A DNA stretch of 64,000 bases, taken from the NCBI GenBank assembly GCA_022575985.1, contig JAKSXM010000263.1, forward strand, positions 5,126,001-5,190,000, in the 5' to 3' direction. Shown here piece by piece: positions 44,375 through 54,862 of this stretch (the first letter of the stretch is position 1; every line of letters begins with the position of its first letter). This stretch comes from Anagrus nilaparvatae (taxonomy: Eukaryota; Arthropoda; Insecta; Hymenoptera; Mymaridae). A program made the position numbers and the translations under genes. The notes under the pieces were generated by a model. That model saw only the letters and a list, made by a program, of their open reading frames with translations. It did no database searches and was not told the origin of the DNA.

Positions 44375-44592
44375 TGTAACGAAGCATTTTCGTTACAAAT
44401 GCACATATATATATTGCATTAATATGTATATATATATATATGTGCATAAGTACAAAATAAGCCGCCAGCATATTCACACAACCGACGACAACTTATACTT
44501 TTCTTAAAAATAACAAATTATCGCCGCCTGGCGCAGAGGGCAGCAGCCGGCGGGTAAGAAAAAAGAATATTCGTACGGCGCAAGTATGTTGC
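44375..44592 (+). repeat. Gypsy 5' LTR, truncated
   Basis: Matches 52689-52908 of the 3' LTR plus CAAGTATGTTGC. Includes an (AT)n run and the GC-rich block CGCCTGGCGCAGAGGGCAGC. The sequence then jumps straight to gag-proximal DNA, so R, U5 and the primer-binding site are deleted. Confidence 0.85.
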
Positions 44593-44801
44593 AAACACGA
44601 CCAAATTATGTACAAGCTCTAGCCCAAAATGCGAATGTTAGCCAAGTAGAACTTACGTCTTCAGCGGCGGCCGCGGGCGTTTACGCAACCCACTTACGAC
44701 AACGACAGCCAGCTGCGATCCCGTGATGAGCACTGGTTACCTAGGGCAAACAAATAATAATAACCATAGCCAGGAAATGCCAGCCAATCACAATAATAAT
44801 T

Positions 44802-45521
44802 TTGACTGAGTCACGACCGAGTGATAAAACGCAAAATCGCTCGTCGCTGCCAATTACTAGGTTCGCGAAATCTTGCGCGCGCAATAATTATGAACGCGTT
44901 CAAAACGCAAAGAACGACCATGACGACGCTAACTTAGCTGACACGGAGGAACGTGAATGCAGTAGTTCGGAAATTTCCTTACCGGAAGCCCCAACAGCTG
45001 CTCAAAAAGAATTAGCCTTTTTGAAAAAGCAAAGAGAAGCTTTACGAAAAGAAGTAGCGTTAGCAAAGGAGGTAATGGAAGAACTCCGTAAAGAAAGGAC
45101 CATAAGCCAACGAGGCAGCTCAGCGAGCTCTCTCAAATCACGTACGTCAGTTTCCAGCAAAAGCTCCCGAGAACGGGAACACACAAAAGCGGAAAATGAA
45201 AAGCTGCAGAAAGAACAAGAGTTTATAGAAAAACAAAGGTTAGAAATAGAAAAATATAATAACCTTAAGCAGCAAGAAATCAAAAAGAAAAGCAATAGAA
45301 CAAGCAAAAATGGCAGCATAAAAGCAAAATCTCACAAAGCCATGAAAAAAGAAAAATGTGAGAAAAACATTTTTCTGAATTCAGCCTTAGAAGATACGGA
45401 AGAATCCGAAATTGATGTTATGTCCAGTACGAAGAAGTCCTTAAACTTGAGCTTACACAAACGCAGGAAAAGTACTCAAGATGTGGAACTTAAAATTCAA
45501 TGGCGACACCAAGAAAACTGA
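44802..45521 (+). pseudogene. Gypsy gag, N-terminal coiled-coil part
   Basis: 239 codons. An Arg/Ser/Asn-rich start, then a long Lys/Glu-rich heptad-like region (AAQKELAFLKKQREALRKEV, EKLQKEQEFIEKQRLEIEKY), probably coiled coil, and a basic tail. The frame is lost near 45490, where the capsid begins in another frame (FNGDTKKTEEFLFKLKDCYE). Confidence 0.65.
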
Positions 45522-46660
45522 AGAATTTTTGTTTAAGCTTAAGGATTGCTACGAAACTTCGGGCCTATCATTCATTTAAATGAAATACGGCCTAACTTCG
45601 ATGTTCGAAGAGCACGCCATATTATGGTACAGAACAGATAGAGATAGCCTCGATACCTGGGATGATTTCGAGACGGCCTTCCGTAATCGTTTCGTTCCGT
45701 ATATGGAGGACGAGGATTATCTCGAAGAGCTTCGAACACGAATGCAAGGCAAGGGCGAGAAAATGGCCACATTTTTATGTGCTTTTAGAGCAATAGCCGA
45801 TAAGCTGTCGCGGCGCCCGAGTGAAAAAAAGTTGATGTCAATGGCTCTTAGGGTACTGCATCCGGAGTATCAACGGAGCCTAGAAGCCTATAGGCTAACC
45901 AGAGATATAACAACCTTCAACAAATTGCTAGACTTAGGCCAAAAAGACGAGAAATAGGCCTAAGTAAGAAATAAATATTCAGCTACGAAATACAAAAAGA
46001 ATTCGAAAGTAAAGGATTTGGCCTACGATGACAAAATAGTAAAGGCTAAAATAGCGGCTGTTACTGAGTCAGTTAAGGCCGCCGTAAACGTGCCTGAAAC
46101 CGGCGCATGCGAAGCACCGGGAAATACGCCTAACAAAGGAAAATGTAAGCCTAGAGGGCGAGGAAAACAAGTTCAAAAGGAAGAATTAGCAGCACTAGTG
46201 ACCCCTGGGGACAATAATCAACAGACCCAGCAGAAGCAGCAACAAGGATCTCAGCAGCAACGTCAGACACAGCAACAACGCGTGGGTCAACAGCAGCAGC
46301 CTGGATCGCAGCCTCAAAGGCATACTCAGCCTATGATGCAACCTATGGCTTCTCCGCCTTACCCCTGGTTTCCACAAACGTTCACAGACCCAAATTATTT
46401 TGCGCAGATGATGTCTCAATGGAATCAAAATTCAATTCCAAGCATGCAATTTTCAAGGACGCAAAATAATACAAATAATTCACAAAATTCACAAAATAAT
46501 ACGTGACGACCCAAATTTAATAAGCCACGATTTCCTGCCCATTGCGATGTCAAGAAACAAATCACAGAACCCTGCAATGCCCTCAGCTAAATAAGCGGGA
46601 AATTTGTTTGCTATGTGGAAAACTCGGCGTAGCCCAGTAGCTACTCAATATAGAGCGGGA
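45490..46660 (+). pseudogene. Gypsy gag capsid and nucleocapsid
   Basis: Capsid motif FNGDTKKTEEFLFKLKDC, a TAA at 45577, then GLTSMFEEHAILWYRTDRDS, WDDFETAFRNRFVPYMEDED and YQRSLEAYRLTRDI (retrotransposon gag family). In the same phase, after TAG/TAA near 45955-45964, comes a Gln-rich stretch (46200-46330). Another frame at about 46590 shows REICLLCGKLG, a zinc-knuckle start. At least four stops and one shift. Confidence 0.8.
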
Positions 46661-46699
46661 AACGCTCAGCTGGAGACAGGACAGGCTCCAACGACCTCC

Positions 46700-47640
46700 A
46701 ACTAAATAGTGGAGTCGCAAGCGTAACTACGCAAACAATAATAAATGACAAGAGCGAAACGTTAGCAGAAACCATCGACGAAAAAAAGGTCAGCCTTGCC
46801 CAAGGACGCGAACCTGCCGAGGTGTTTGCTACAAGCGACTCAAAAAGCAACAAAAACAATAAGCCCTTCGTCTTAACGTACCAAGACGATATAATAATAG
46901 TCACAGAAGACTTTCAAGATCATCTAAAATATTTAAGAATAGTGTTCAAAAAGCTAATCGACGCAGGCTAATCAATAAATCCAGATAAATGTGATTTCGG
47001 ATGCTCAGAAGTCGTAAATTTAGGATTCCTTCTAGACGCCGACGGGTTGCGCCCTGATAAAGATAAAATCAGGCCCGTCTTAGAGTATCCTGCGCCGACT
47101 AATATAAAAGAATTACGCCGATTCTTAGGCATGGTAGGATTGTACTCACGTTTTATTAATAATGTAGCCGAATTAAAAATGCCGCTGGTTAAACTTCTGC
47201 ACAAAGACATAAAGTGGTCATGGGAAGCCGAACAAGCAGAGGCATTTGAAAAACTCAAATTAGCCTTAGTCAGTACGCCTGTTTTAGCCAGACCAGACTT
47301 TAGTCTCCAGCTCACGGTCCAAACGGACGCCAGTAACATGGCGATCGGAGCCGTTTTAACACAAATGCACGAGGACGGAGAGCATCCTGTAGTTTATATC
47401 ATATGAGTTTTAACAGCCCAAGAGCAAAACTACAGCGCCACAGAACGCGAATGTTTGGCTCTATTATGGACAATAAAATGACTGAGACCATACCTAGAAG
47501 GTTACAAGTTTACTGCCATCACGGACCACTCCAGCCTTAAATGGCTAAGTAATTTAAAAGAGCAAACCGGCAGGCTAGCCCGCTGGGCTCTGGAACTGCA
47601 GCAGTGGGACTTCGATATATAGAAAAGGCAGTTTAAACCA
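46700..47640 (+). pseudogene. Gypsy RT remnant and RNase H
   Basis: Gag-like or linker DNA leads directly to LTYQDDIIIVTEDFQDHL at about 46873. Only the second half of the RT catalytic box (Y-x-DD) remains, so protease and the RT fingers/palm are deleted. It continues NPDKCDFGCSEVVNLGFLLD, RRFLGMVGLYSRFINNVAEL, TDASNMAIGAVLTQ (RNase H Asp), TERECLALLWTIK and TAITDHSSLKWL. In-frame stops occur at about 46969, 47404, 47479 and 47620. Confidence 0.85.
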
Positions 47641-47704
47641 TGTTCCAGACGCCCTGTCTAGAATATCTTACAAAGATATCGCAGAAAACGACGAAGACGA
47701 GGAA

Positions 47705-47986
47705 ATGGATTATATATCGGCCTTAGAAGAATTATCAGACCCATGGTATACGAGAAGAATGCATGATGTCACTCAAACCCCATGGAAACTGTCAAATTAC
47801 AAAATTAAAGAAAATAGACTATATATACACAAAAAGGACCAGTTATTAGATCCTGTAAGCGGCAACAAGCATAATTGGCGTTTAGTACTGCCCCAAGGGC
47901 AAAGATTACAAGCACTTCAAGAAATGCATAATACGCCGTGGTCAGGACATTTCGGAGTAGCAAAAACTTATGACCGGTTTGTGTAA
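47705..47986 (+). pseudogene. Gypsy integrase N-terminal zinc domain, part 1
   Basis: The frame encodes NYKIKENRLYIHKK, RLVLPQGQRLQALQEMHNTP and WSGHFGVAKTYDRF, where HNTPWSGHFGVAKT holds the two zinc His residues (HHCC). It is cut after KTYDRF by the 1.25-kb insertion. Confidence 0.8.
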
Positions 47987-48078
47987 CTACACAACCAACG
48001 AGCATGGAAGATGTTCACTAATAACTAACACTGATAATAAAGTATCTATTCTGTTCATAATATCAATATTTATATCCA

Positions 48079-49034
48079 AGTATTTCTGCACTAAAGTTCT
48101 TTAGAGACTTCTGCACCAATGGTCCCTAGGTACTTCTGCACCAAAGGTCTTTAGGGCAGAGTTTCTTAAATTCGATAGCATTTTTGGGGGCTACGCTTGG
48201 GTAAGGTTAGATGCTGTTAAATATATGGTGCGCCTATTTCAAAGATATAAATCATTATTTTAAAATTTATAATAATTACATAAAAAATTGGTCCGGGTAA
48301 CAATTCTTTTGCATTTAAAATAGTGAATTTAAACTTTTGCACAAAATAATTTTAAACAGTTAGTAAAATTAGTTTTATTAAAGTACTCATAAATTTGAAA
48401 TAGGTGCACATATATTTAACAGTACCTAACCTTACCCAAGCGTAGCCCCCAAAAATGCTATCGAATTTAAGAAACTCTGCTTTAGGGACTTCTGCACCCT
48501 AGGTACTTCTGCACCAAAGGTCTTTAGGGACTTCTGCACCATATGTCCCTATATACTTCCACACCAATGCTTCCTAAGTACTTCTGCACCAAAGGTCTTT
48601 AGAGACTTCTGCACCATAGGTCCCTAGGTACTTCTGCACCAAAGGTCTTCAGGGACTTCTGCACCATAGGTCCCTAGGTACTTCTTCACCAATGCTCCCT
48701 AGGTACTTCTGCACCAAAAGTCTTTAGAGACTTCAGCACCCTAGGTACTTCTGCACCAAAGGCCTTTAGGGACTTCTGCACCGTAGATCCCTAGGTACTT
48801 CTGCACCAATGGTCCCTAGGTACTTCTGCACCAAAGGTCTTTAGGGACTTCTGCACCATAGGTCCCTAAGTACTTCTGCACCAAAGGTCTTTAGAGACTT
48901 CTGCACCAAAGGTCTTTAGGGATTTCTGCACCAATGCTCCCTAAGTACTTCTGCACCAAAGGTCTTTAGAGACTTCTGCACCATAGGTCCCTAGGTACTT
49001 CGGCACCAATGCTCCCTAAGTACTTCTGCACCAA
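48079..49034 (+). repeat. Minisatellite, ~25-bp units in ~50-bp dimers
   Basis: About 25 copies of TACTTCTGCACCAAAGGTCT/TTAGGGACTTCTGCACCATA-type units, each carrying CTTCTGCACC. Alternate units end in AGGTCCCTAGG or AAGGTCTTTAG. Interrupted by the hAT MITE, whose target duplication is one unit segment. Confidence 0.9.
48157..48479. mobile_element. hAT MITE with perfect 8-bp target duplication
   Basis: 323 bp with inverted ends CAGAGTTTCTTAAATTCGAT and about 88-bp arms, flanked on both sides by CTTTAGGG (48149-48156, 48480-48487). CAG-type ends and an 8-bp duplication are hAT hallmarks. No ORF. Confidence 0.9.
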
Positions 49035-49065
49035 AGGTCCCTAAATCGAAAATATTCTAAGTCCC

Positions 49066-49200
49066 ATTTGACCCCCCCCCCCCTTAAAAAGGACATATTT
49101 GACCCCCCCCCCTTAAAAAGGACAAATTTTACCCCCCCCTAAAAAGGACATATTTGACCCCCCCCCCCCCTTAAAAAGGACAAATTTGACCCCCCTCCCC
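49066..49200 (+). repeat. Poly-C interspersed tandem repeat
   Basis: Five roughly 30-bp units of TTTGACCCCCC(n)TTAAAAAGGACA, with C-runs of six to fourteen. Confidence 0.9.
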
Positions 49201-49238
49201 TTAATTTTCCAGTTCTGAAGTACCCCCTCCCTATAAAC

Positions 49239-50375
49239 ATGTTCCATGTTAAAACGTACCAGCGCTTAGCTACTGATTATTATTGGCCAGGAATGTACCA
49301 TGACACGGAAAAATACGTCACTACATGCTTAGATTGCCAAAGGCATAGAGCAGTCCAAACAGCACCGCAAGGCTTAATGGGAAAACGCATAGTCGAGCAA
49401 CCTAGGACTGTAGTTGCAGGCGATTGTATGGAATTCCCGCGAAGTAAAAACGGTTTCAAGTACTTAATCGTTTTTCAAGATTTGTTCACGCGAATGATTG
49501 AGCTTAAGCCTTTGAGAAAAGCCAACGGAAAAACTGTCGCTAACGCCTTCGAAGAGCTCATACTCTTCCGCTTGGAGACACCAAATTATTTTTTGACTGA
49601 CAACGGCTCGAACACATTCGCAAGGTTATGAGCGAGTATGGAGTGAGGGTAATCACTACCCCCCCTTACCACCCAAAAGTGAACGCTAAACACAGCCATA
49701 CAACCAACGCTAAAAACATCGCCAGCATACATGAATTATGGTCGTCAGCCAAAAATGGTAAAAAGCCTCAGACGACAACTCGAACAGCCCACAGAAGGCG
49801 TAATCACACCTGTGCAAGAAATAGACCCAGAAGTATGGAAAGACAGACTTAAAAGACTCGACGTACTACGTGACTTAGAAGCGAAGCACATAGACGACGA
49901 ACGAGACAAACAGAAGCAGCGCTATGATAAGGTCGACTTAACGTCTCCTTTAATGACAGTATTCTCCTTTAAACACTTCTCTGCAAAGCACGCGCCCAAG
50001 CGAGAAGAACCCGATGTTATAGCCAAAGTCCTATCGCCAACAGTGTATTTATTGAAAAATTCTCCGGAAATAATATCCAAAGTACACGCGGAAGACATAA
50101 TAAGACTGAAAACTCCTGCTTATAATCCCACCTTCCAACTAAATAACACAGAAAACTCACAAATAAATATTTTTTCCAGCAAAAACGAAAATGAGGGGAA
50201 GCTTCCGAGGCCGCAGGCAGATCAGCCTAAAATTATTAAAAAGAGAAGGCGACCAAAAAGAAAGCCCGGAAGACCAAGCCGAAGAGGCGGCAGTAACGCC
50301 AATAACGCCAGCAACGCCAGCAACGTCAGTAACGACGACAGAAGAGGTCCCTACAACCTCCGCAGCCGTACATAG
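49239..50375 (+). pseudogene. Gypsy integrase, part 2, and pol C-terminus
   Basis: First frame (49239-49631): VKTYQRLATDYYWPGMYHDT, CLDCQRHRA (zinc Cys pair), VAGDCMEFPRSKNGFKYLIV (a GDCME-type first-Asp motif), FQDLFTRMIELKPLRKANGK and NYFLTDNGSNTF (second Asp). Next, VITTPPYHPKVNAKHSHTTN starts the third block, but DNA between it and NYGRQPKMVKSLRRQLEQ is lost, including the conserved Glu. The 49731-50375 frame ends with KVLSPTVYLLKNSPEIISKV (chromodomain-like/GPY-type tail) and a basic, low-complexity C-terminus. Two frame changes. Confidence 0.8.
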
Positions 50376-50499
50376 AAGCATAACTTATATTAACGACGTG
50401 TACGTCCCCATGGCCCCAGAAAGCGGCCCATCACAGGCTACAGGAGCCATCAGGAAGCAGGATCGGTTCTTAACGCAATTCCTGCAGCCAACGTAGCTC

Positions 50500-50941
50500 A
50501 GTCACCACCGAGCCACTTCGAGGCCCTTCGTCGTCCTGTCGTCCCAGTCGCCTCCTCCCTGATCCTCCTTCGCTTGTGGCTCAAATAATTGAAGCGCCCG
50601 TAACGACAAAATCGCCCACGGACGCCATACCCCTAGAACCCTACGTCGAGTATAAGGTAATAGAATTGGTTTCGAGGCGATGGGAAGGTTTCCCATTGTA
50701 CTCTTTTAGCTATAAAACGGGTCAGGTATAGCGAGTTGGAACAAGTCGAATTTGACCCGCGCGTAGATGCATCCCCGGGCCAATGCTTTAATTGCCGACG
50801 AGAAGTGCACTAGCGAAGAAATTGCAAGGCAGAGCCCTAGTCAGCCCCAGTATGGGCTAACTGCGGCAGAAAAAACGTGCACATTTCGGAATGTCCTAGG
50901 TGCAAAAAGACCCATCTTAGGTTCCTACACCGGCAAGCTTC
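50500..50941 (+). pseudogene. Gypsy zinc-knuckle ORF, first part
   Basis: One frame reads ELEQVEFDPRVDASPGQCFN, then CRREVH; after a shift another reads VWANCGRKNVHISECPRCKK and THLRFLH. This suggests two zinc knuckles in an ORF downstream of pol. Upstream 50500-50700 has several stops. Its place in the element (after integrase) is unusual for gypsy. It may instead be gag DNA of another copy. Interrupted at 50942 by a SINE. Confidence 0.45.
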
Positions 50942-51381
50942 ATTTTTTTTTTTTTTTTTTTTTTTTTTTGAACTGACATATACCGACGTAGGGTATACCA
51001 AGGAGGCTTAAGCCTGTGCTGGGGCAGTTGCGGAGCAGCCGACTTTAAGATGTTAACTGAACTTGTATTCACCCGAACACTGTCAATGATTAACCAATTA
51101 TTCATTAGTTATTCATTGACAATATCCGTGACATAGGAAAACTGCAGAAAACCTATGCCAAGAACAGCCGGATACATGTTTTCTACATAGTATTCGATTT
51201 TTCTTTTAAACACTATGCCGAAAACATGATCCTCACCAGACAGCGTATATAACGTCAGTACAAACTCTACACGAGAATCCGAGACGGTCACCCATCCGGA
51301 TATCAACCGCGCTCATCTTTGCTTAACTTTGTAAGCAAACGTATAGAGTTTATGCTACCGCGCTACGAAGCTGGTTTTTAA
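50942..51381 (-). mobile_element. 5S-rRNA-derived SINE with poly-A tail
   Basis: On the minus strand, about 51350-51275 reads AAGTTAAGCAAAGATGAGCG, CGGTTGATATCCGGATGG and GTGACCGTCTCGG. This is closely like the 3' half of 5S rRNA (AAGTTAAGCAACGTCGGGCG, CGGTTAGTACTTGGATGG, GTGACCG) that carries the internal pol III promoter. A roughly 300-bp unrelated body and a long poly-A (T-run on the plus strand, 50944-50969) follow. The layout is that of SINE3-type elements. The 5' boundary and target duplication are not certain. Confidence 0.65.
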
Positions 51382-51651
51382 TTTAAAGAACAAAAAGAAG
51401 CTCAATAGCGGGAAATTACCTCGCAATTTTACGCCCCCCACCAACAAATCCATTTATGGGAACGCTATCCTGCTGCCTTCACAGCCCCAGTTACTGAGAA
51501 CGACCTATGGGTCCCGCGCACCTTTTGGCCTAGAGAAGAAATCGAGCCGCTGCCAGAAGAAATATTCAGCGCCATTAGAGAAGCGAATTCGCTAGAAAAA
51601 ATCATAAGATTCTTTCTCGCATATTTCGATCTTATTGAGAAATTATATTAA
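51382..51651 (+). pseudogene. Gypsy downstream ORF, C-terminal part
   Basis: An ATG-less frame of 89 codons with one TAG near its start: REITSQFYAPHQQIHLWERY, PAAFTAPVTENDLWVPRTFW, PREEIEPLPEEIFSAIREAN and a terminal FFLAYFDLIEKLY. Base composition and the position after the SINE suggest that it continues the zinc-knuckle ORF at 50500-50941. No family recognised. Confidence 0.45.
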
Positions 51652-51660
51652 ATTACTAAC

Positions 51661-52023
51661 GCCGAAAGGCTGCCATGCTATTAGCATAAAAATATATTTT
51701 TTTTTTATCACTATTATCTAGTTTATAAGTTTAATAAGCCGCAAGGCTAGAAAGTAGCAATCAGCTACCCTTTAACTTTTTTTTGTTGTTTAAACATCGC
51801 CCAAAAGGCTTCATAATTTTTTTGTTGATTCGCCCAAAAGGCTCGATTATATTTACTCTTTTGGTTTTCGCCCATAAGGCTTGATGAAAATAACCAAAAA
51901 TTAAATTATTATTTTTTTTTCTTATTAGTTGATCGCCTAAAAGGCTCGAAAAATACTACATTTTTATATTTTATTATTATATATTTCCATTTCTGTTTTT
52001 GCTCATTATTAGCCCTGGTGGCT
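51661..52023 (+). repeat. Seven short GCC-loop-GGC hairpins in the gypsy 3' UTR
   Basis: Stem-loops of the form GCC(C)NAAAAGGC occur at 51661, 51737, 51799, 51832, 51870, 51935 and 52011. They lie in an otherwise T/A-rich region and share a common loop theme (AAAA, CAA, TAA, GAAA). Regular reuse of a stem with variation in the spacer suggests RNA-level function or an old tandem repeat. Confidence 0.75.
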
Positions 52024-52688
52024 TAGATAAGTAATGATTATATTTTTATTTTCACATATTATTATTATCTTATTAATATCTTATTTAACAATGTAACTAT
52101 TATACTTTTTTTTATGTAAAATTATATTTTTTTTTGTACGTATCAAAGAGAGAAAATCACTCTCATATAGTCAAATAGACTATTGTGATTTAATAATATT
52201 AATAATAATAATAACTACTTAAATTATTGCCTAACGATTTAAATTCTACCTCGACCCCCAATTCCTAATTCCCAATACCTATACCTGGAAATTAATTGGA
52301 GCAGTCACATGAAGTAAGTAATATTTGTTGGTAGTATTCAGTAGAGTTAAAATCCATTATTATATTTTTTTTTTTATTATTATTACTTACATTTTTTTTA
52401 CGCGTGAAGCACATAAAATCTATTCAACGGTTATTCCCTAGTAAGCCGTAAGTAAGTGTAAATATATTTAATTAATTAATACTTTTGTATTCCCTTTATC
52501 TTTCATCTAGTCATTGTTCATAAATTGTATATTTTGTAAATATGTAAATAATATAGAGTAAGGCTTAAGAATGACCAGGTAGGTTTTTTATGTTTCACGA
52601 GTATGACAGAGTTAAAATGAACCCAACAATGGCTCCATAGAAGTGGACTGACATTGCTCCTAAATGTCTCCTATAACGGAGGGGCTAT
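52024..52688. other. Gypsy 3' UTR
   Basis: AT-rich DNA to the LTR start, with a purine-rich GGAGGGGC just before it (52678-52685) that may be the polypurine tract. Confidence 0.5.
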
Positions 52689-52738
52689 TGTAACGAAGCA
52701 TTTTCGTTGCAACTGCACATATATATATTGCATTAATA

Positions 52739-52772
<34 letters not shown>

Positions 52773-53371
52773 CATAAGTACAAAATAAGCCGCCCGCATA
52801 CACACACAACCGACGACAACTTATACTTTTTTTAAAAATAACAAATTATCGCCGCCTGGCGCAGAGGGCAGCAGCCGGCGGGTAAGAAAAAAGAATATTC
52901 GTACGGCGCACAGTGTGGCAAAATGGACAAAAATTGCTCTTGGACTGAGTTTTTGAGCTATCGACTTGAAACCGGTTTTAAACGACTTAAAAATATGTCT
53001 ACTTTCGTGCCTTGCTGCGGATTTTTTAAATTTTTTGTTTTTAATTAGCCTGTTCACAAAAAATGCATTTTATGCGAGATTTTGAAATATGCAAAAATCA
53101 TGATTTAATATTTTTTGACTTAAAAATGTTTTGTAATTATATATTTCTGTTTTTTATTCATTTTATATTCAAAATAAATGTATTTTTAAGTGATACACAT
53201 GCTTTATCGCACACGCACACATATATATATTTATGCATACACCATTTTTCTGCACAAAATATCGAAAAAATTGAAAACTTAGAATTTTGCTTAATTTTAT
53301 ATGCATATCTCTATATATTATAAAGTTATAACCGCCGCCGCCGCTGCCGCCGCTGCCGCCGCTGTCGCATG

Positions 53372-54480
53372 AGCCCTTTGTGCCAATGGACCTTTTGTGC
53401 CAAAATGGACCTTTTGTGCCAATGGACCTTTTGTGCCAAAATGGACCTTTTGTGCCAATGGACCTTTTGTGCCAATGGACCTTTTGTGCCAATGGACCTT
53501 TTGTGCCAAAATGGACCTTTTGTGCCAATGGACCTTTTGTGCCAATGGACCTTTTGTGCCAAAATGGACCTTTTGTGCCAAAATGGACCTTTTGTGCCAA
53601 TGGACCTTTTGTGCCAATGGATCTTTTGTGCCAAAACGGACCTTTTGTGCCAAAACGGACCTTTTGTGCCAAAACGGACCTTTTGTGCCAAAACGGACCT
53701 TTTGTGCCAATGGACCTTTTGTGCCAATGGACCTTTTGTGCCAAAACGGACCTTTTGTGCCAATGGACCTTTTGTGCCAAAATGGACCTTTTGTGCCAAT
53801 GGACCTTTTGTGCCAATGGACCTTTTGTGCCAATGGACCTTTTGTGCCAAAATGGACCTTTTGTGCCAATGGACCTTTTGTGCCAATGGACCTTTTGTGC
53901 CAAAATGGACCTTTTGTGCCAATGGACCTTTTGTGCCAAAATGGACCTTTTGTGCCAATGGACCTTTTGTGCCAATGGATCTTTTGTGCCAAAACGGACC
54001 TTTTGTGCCAAAACGGACCTTTTGTGCCAAAACGGACCTTTTGTGCCAAAACGGACCTTTTGTGCCAATGGACCTTTTGTGCCAATGGACCTTTTGTGCC
54101 AAAACGGACCTTTTGTGCCAATGGACCTTTTGTGCCAAAATGGACCTTTTGTGCCAATGGACCTTTTGTGCCAATGGACCTTTTGTGCCAATGGACCTTT
54201 TGTGCCAAAATGGACCTTTTGTGACAAAATGGACCTTTTGGGCCAAATTGGACCTTTTGGGCCAATGTGGTCCTTTTGGGCCAATGTGGTCCTTTTAGGC
54301 CAAAATGGACCTTTTGGGCCAATGTGGTCCTTTTGGGCCGAAATGGACCTTTTCGGCCATAGTGGTCCTTTTGGGCCAATCTGGTCCTTTTGGGCCACAG
54401 TGGTCCTTTTGGGCCAAAGTGAACCTATTGGGCCAAAGTGGTCCTTTTGGGCCAATGTGGACCTTTTGGGCCAATGCGGT
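53372..54480 (+). repeat. Minisatellite of 17/19-bp units with 358-bp higher-order repeat
   Basis: About 60 units of GGACCTTTTGTGCCAA, followed by T, AAT or AAC to give 17- and 19-bp versions. A marker unit with GGATC (53620, 53978) and the block after it repeat with a 358-bp period. Beyond about 54235 the units change to GGGCCAATGTGGTCC-type. Long frames on several strands exist only because units lack stops; I do not call them genes. Confidence 0.9.
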
Positions 54481-54499
54481 TTTTTCTATATTTAACCAA

Positions 54500-54862
54500 T
54501 TATTATAAAGTTGTTTTTTTTATATTTTTATATAATCTATATTTTTTATACTTTGTTTAAGTTTAAAATATAAGTAAAAATAGAAAAATCAAATTTCTAC
54601 TTTGATTAACTATTAACTTTGACTAACACCTCTTTATACTACATACAACCATCTAAAATTATACTAATACATTTTTTTTAGGTTTATTTATCATTTATGT
54701 GCATATTTTAATACCGATTTTTGAAGCCGATTTTTGGCCACTTTTTTTTTTTACTACACTGTGGTACGCCTTACAAGTGTTTATAAAAATATACTATCGC
54801 AATACTTCAATCACTCTGCGGGGGTTGGCGCGCGTAGCGCGCAGGGGGCGGAGCCCCCTAGT
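54500..54862 (+). mobile_element. Helitron-like element (3' end clear, 5' uncertain)
   Basis: The 3' end has a GCGCGCGTAGCGCGC palindrome, the hairpin GGGGGCGGAGCCCCC at 54844-54858 and terminal CTAG followed by T. That matches the Helitron hairpin plus CTRR end inserted at A/T. A TC at about 54536 (TCTATATTTTTTATAC) may be the 5' end. Non-coding. Confidence 0.55.

Larger units (their letters stand above)
47987..49238. other. Repeat insertion splitting the gypsy integrase
   Basis: Short unique flank, then a minisatellite (48079-48148 and 48480-49034) interrupted by a hAT MITE (48157-48479), then poly-C-containing repeats (49066-49200). The codons for a KTY motif with a similar context occur on both sides (AAAACTTATGACCG, AAAACGTACCAGCG). 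The insertion or rearrangement therefore duplicated about 15 bp, or two gypsy copies recombined. Confidence 0.7.

Noticed and set aside
44375..44592. A complete gypsy 5' LTR
   Set aside because: It lacks the 3' two thirds present at 54955-55706 and joins gag-proximal DNA directly.
45002..45319. Minus-strand frame opposite gypsy gag
   Set aside because: Shadow of the Lys/Glu-rich coiled coil; composition and position explain it.
48079..49034. CRISPR-like array (repeat plus spacer look)
   Set aside because: The units are contiguous 25-bp repeats with small variants, no unique spacers and a eukaryotic setting; it is a minisatellite.
51275..51350. A functional 5S rRNA gene
   Set aside because: Only the 3' internal part is 5S-like, several conserved bases differ, and a poly-A-tailed body follows; it fits a SINE.
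53169..54495. Long open frames on both strands and in several phases (275-428 codons)
   Set aside because: They are made of the 17/19-bp minisatellite, which happens to lack stops; the translations are repeats of the same few residues in every phase. No gene is called.
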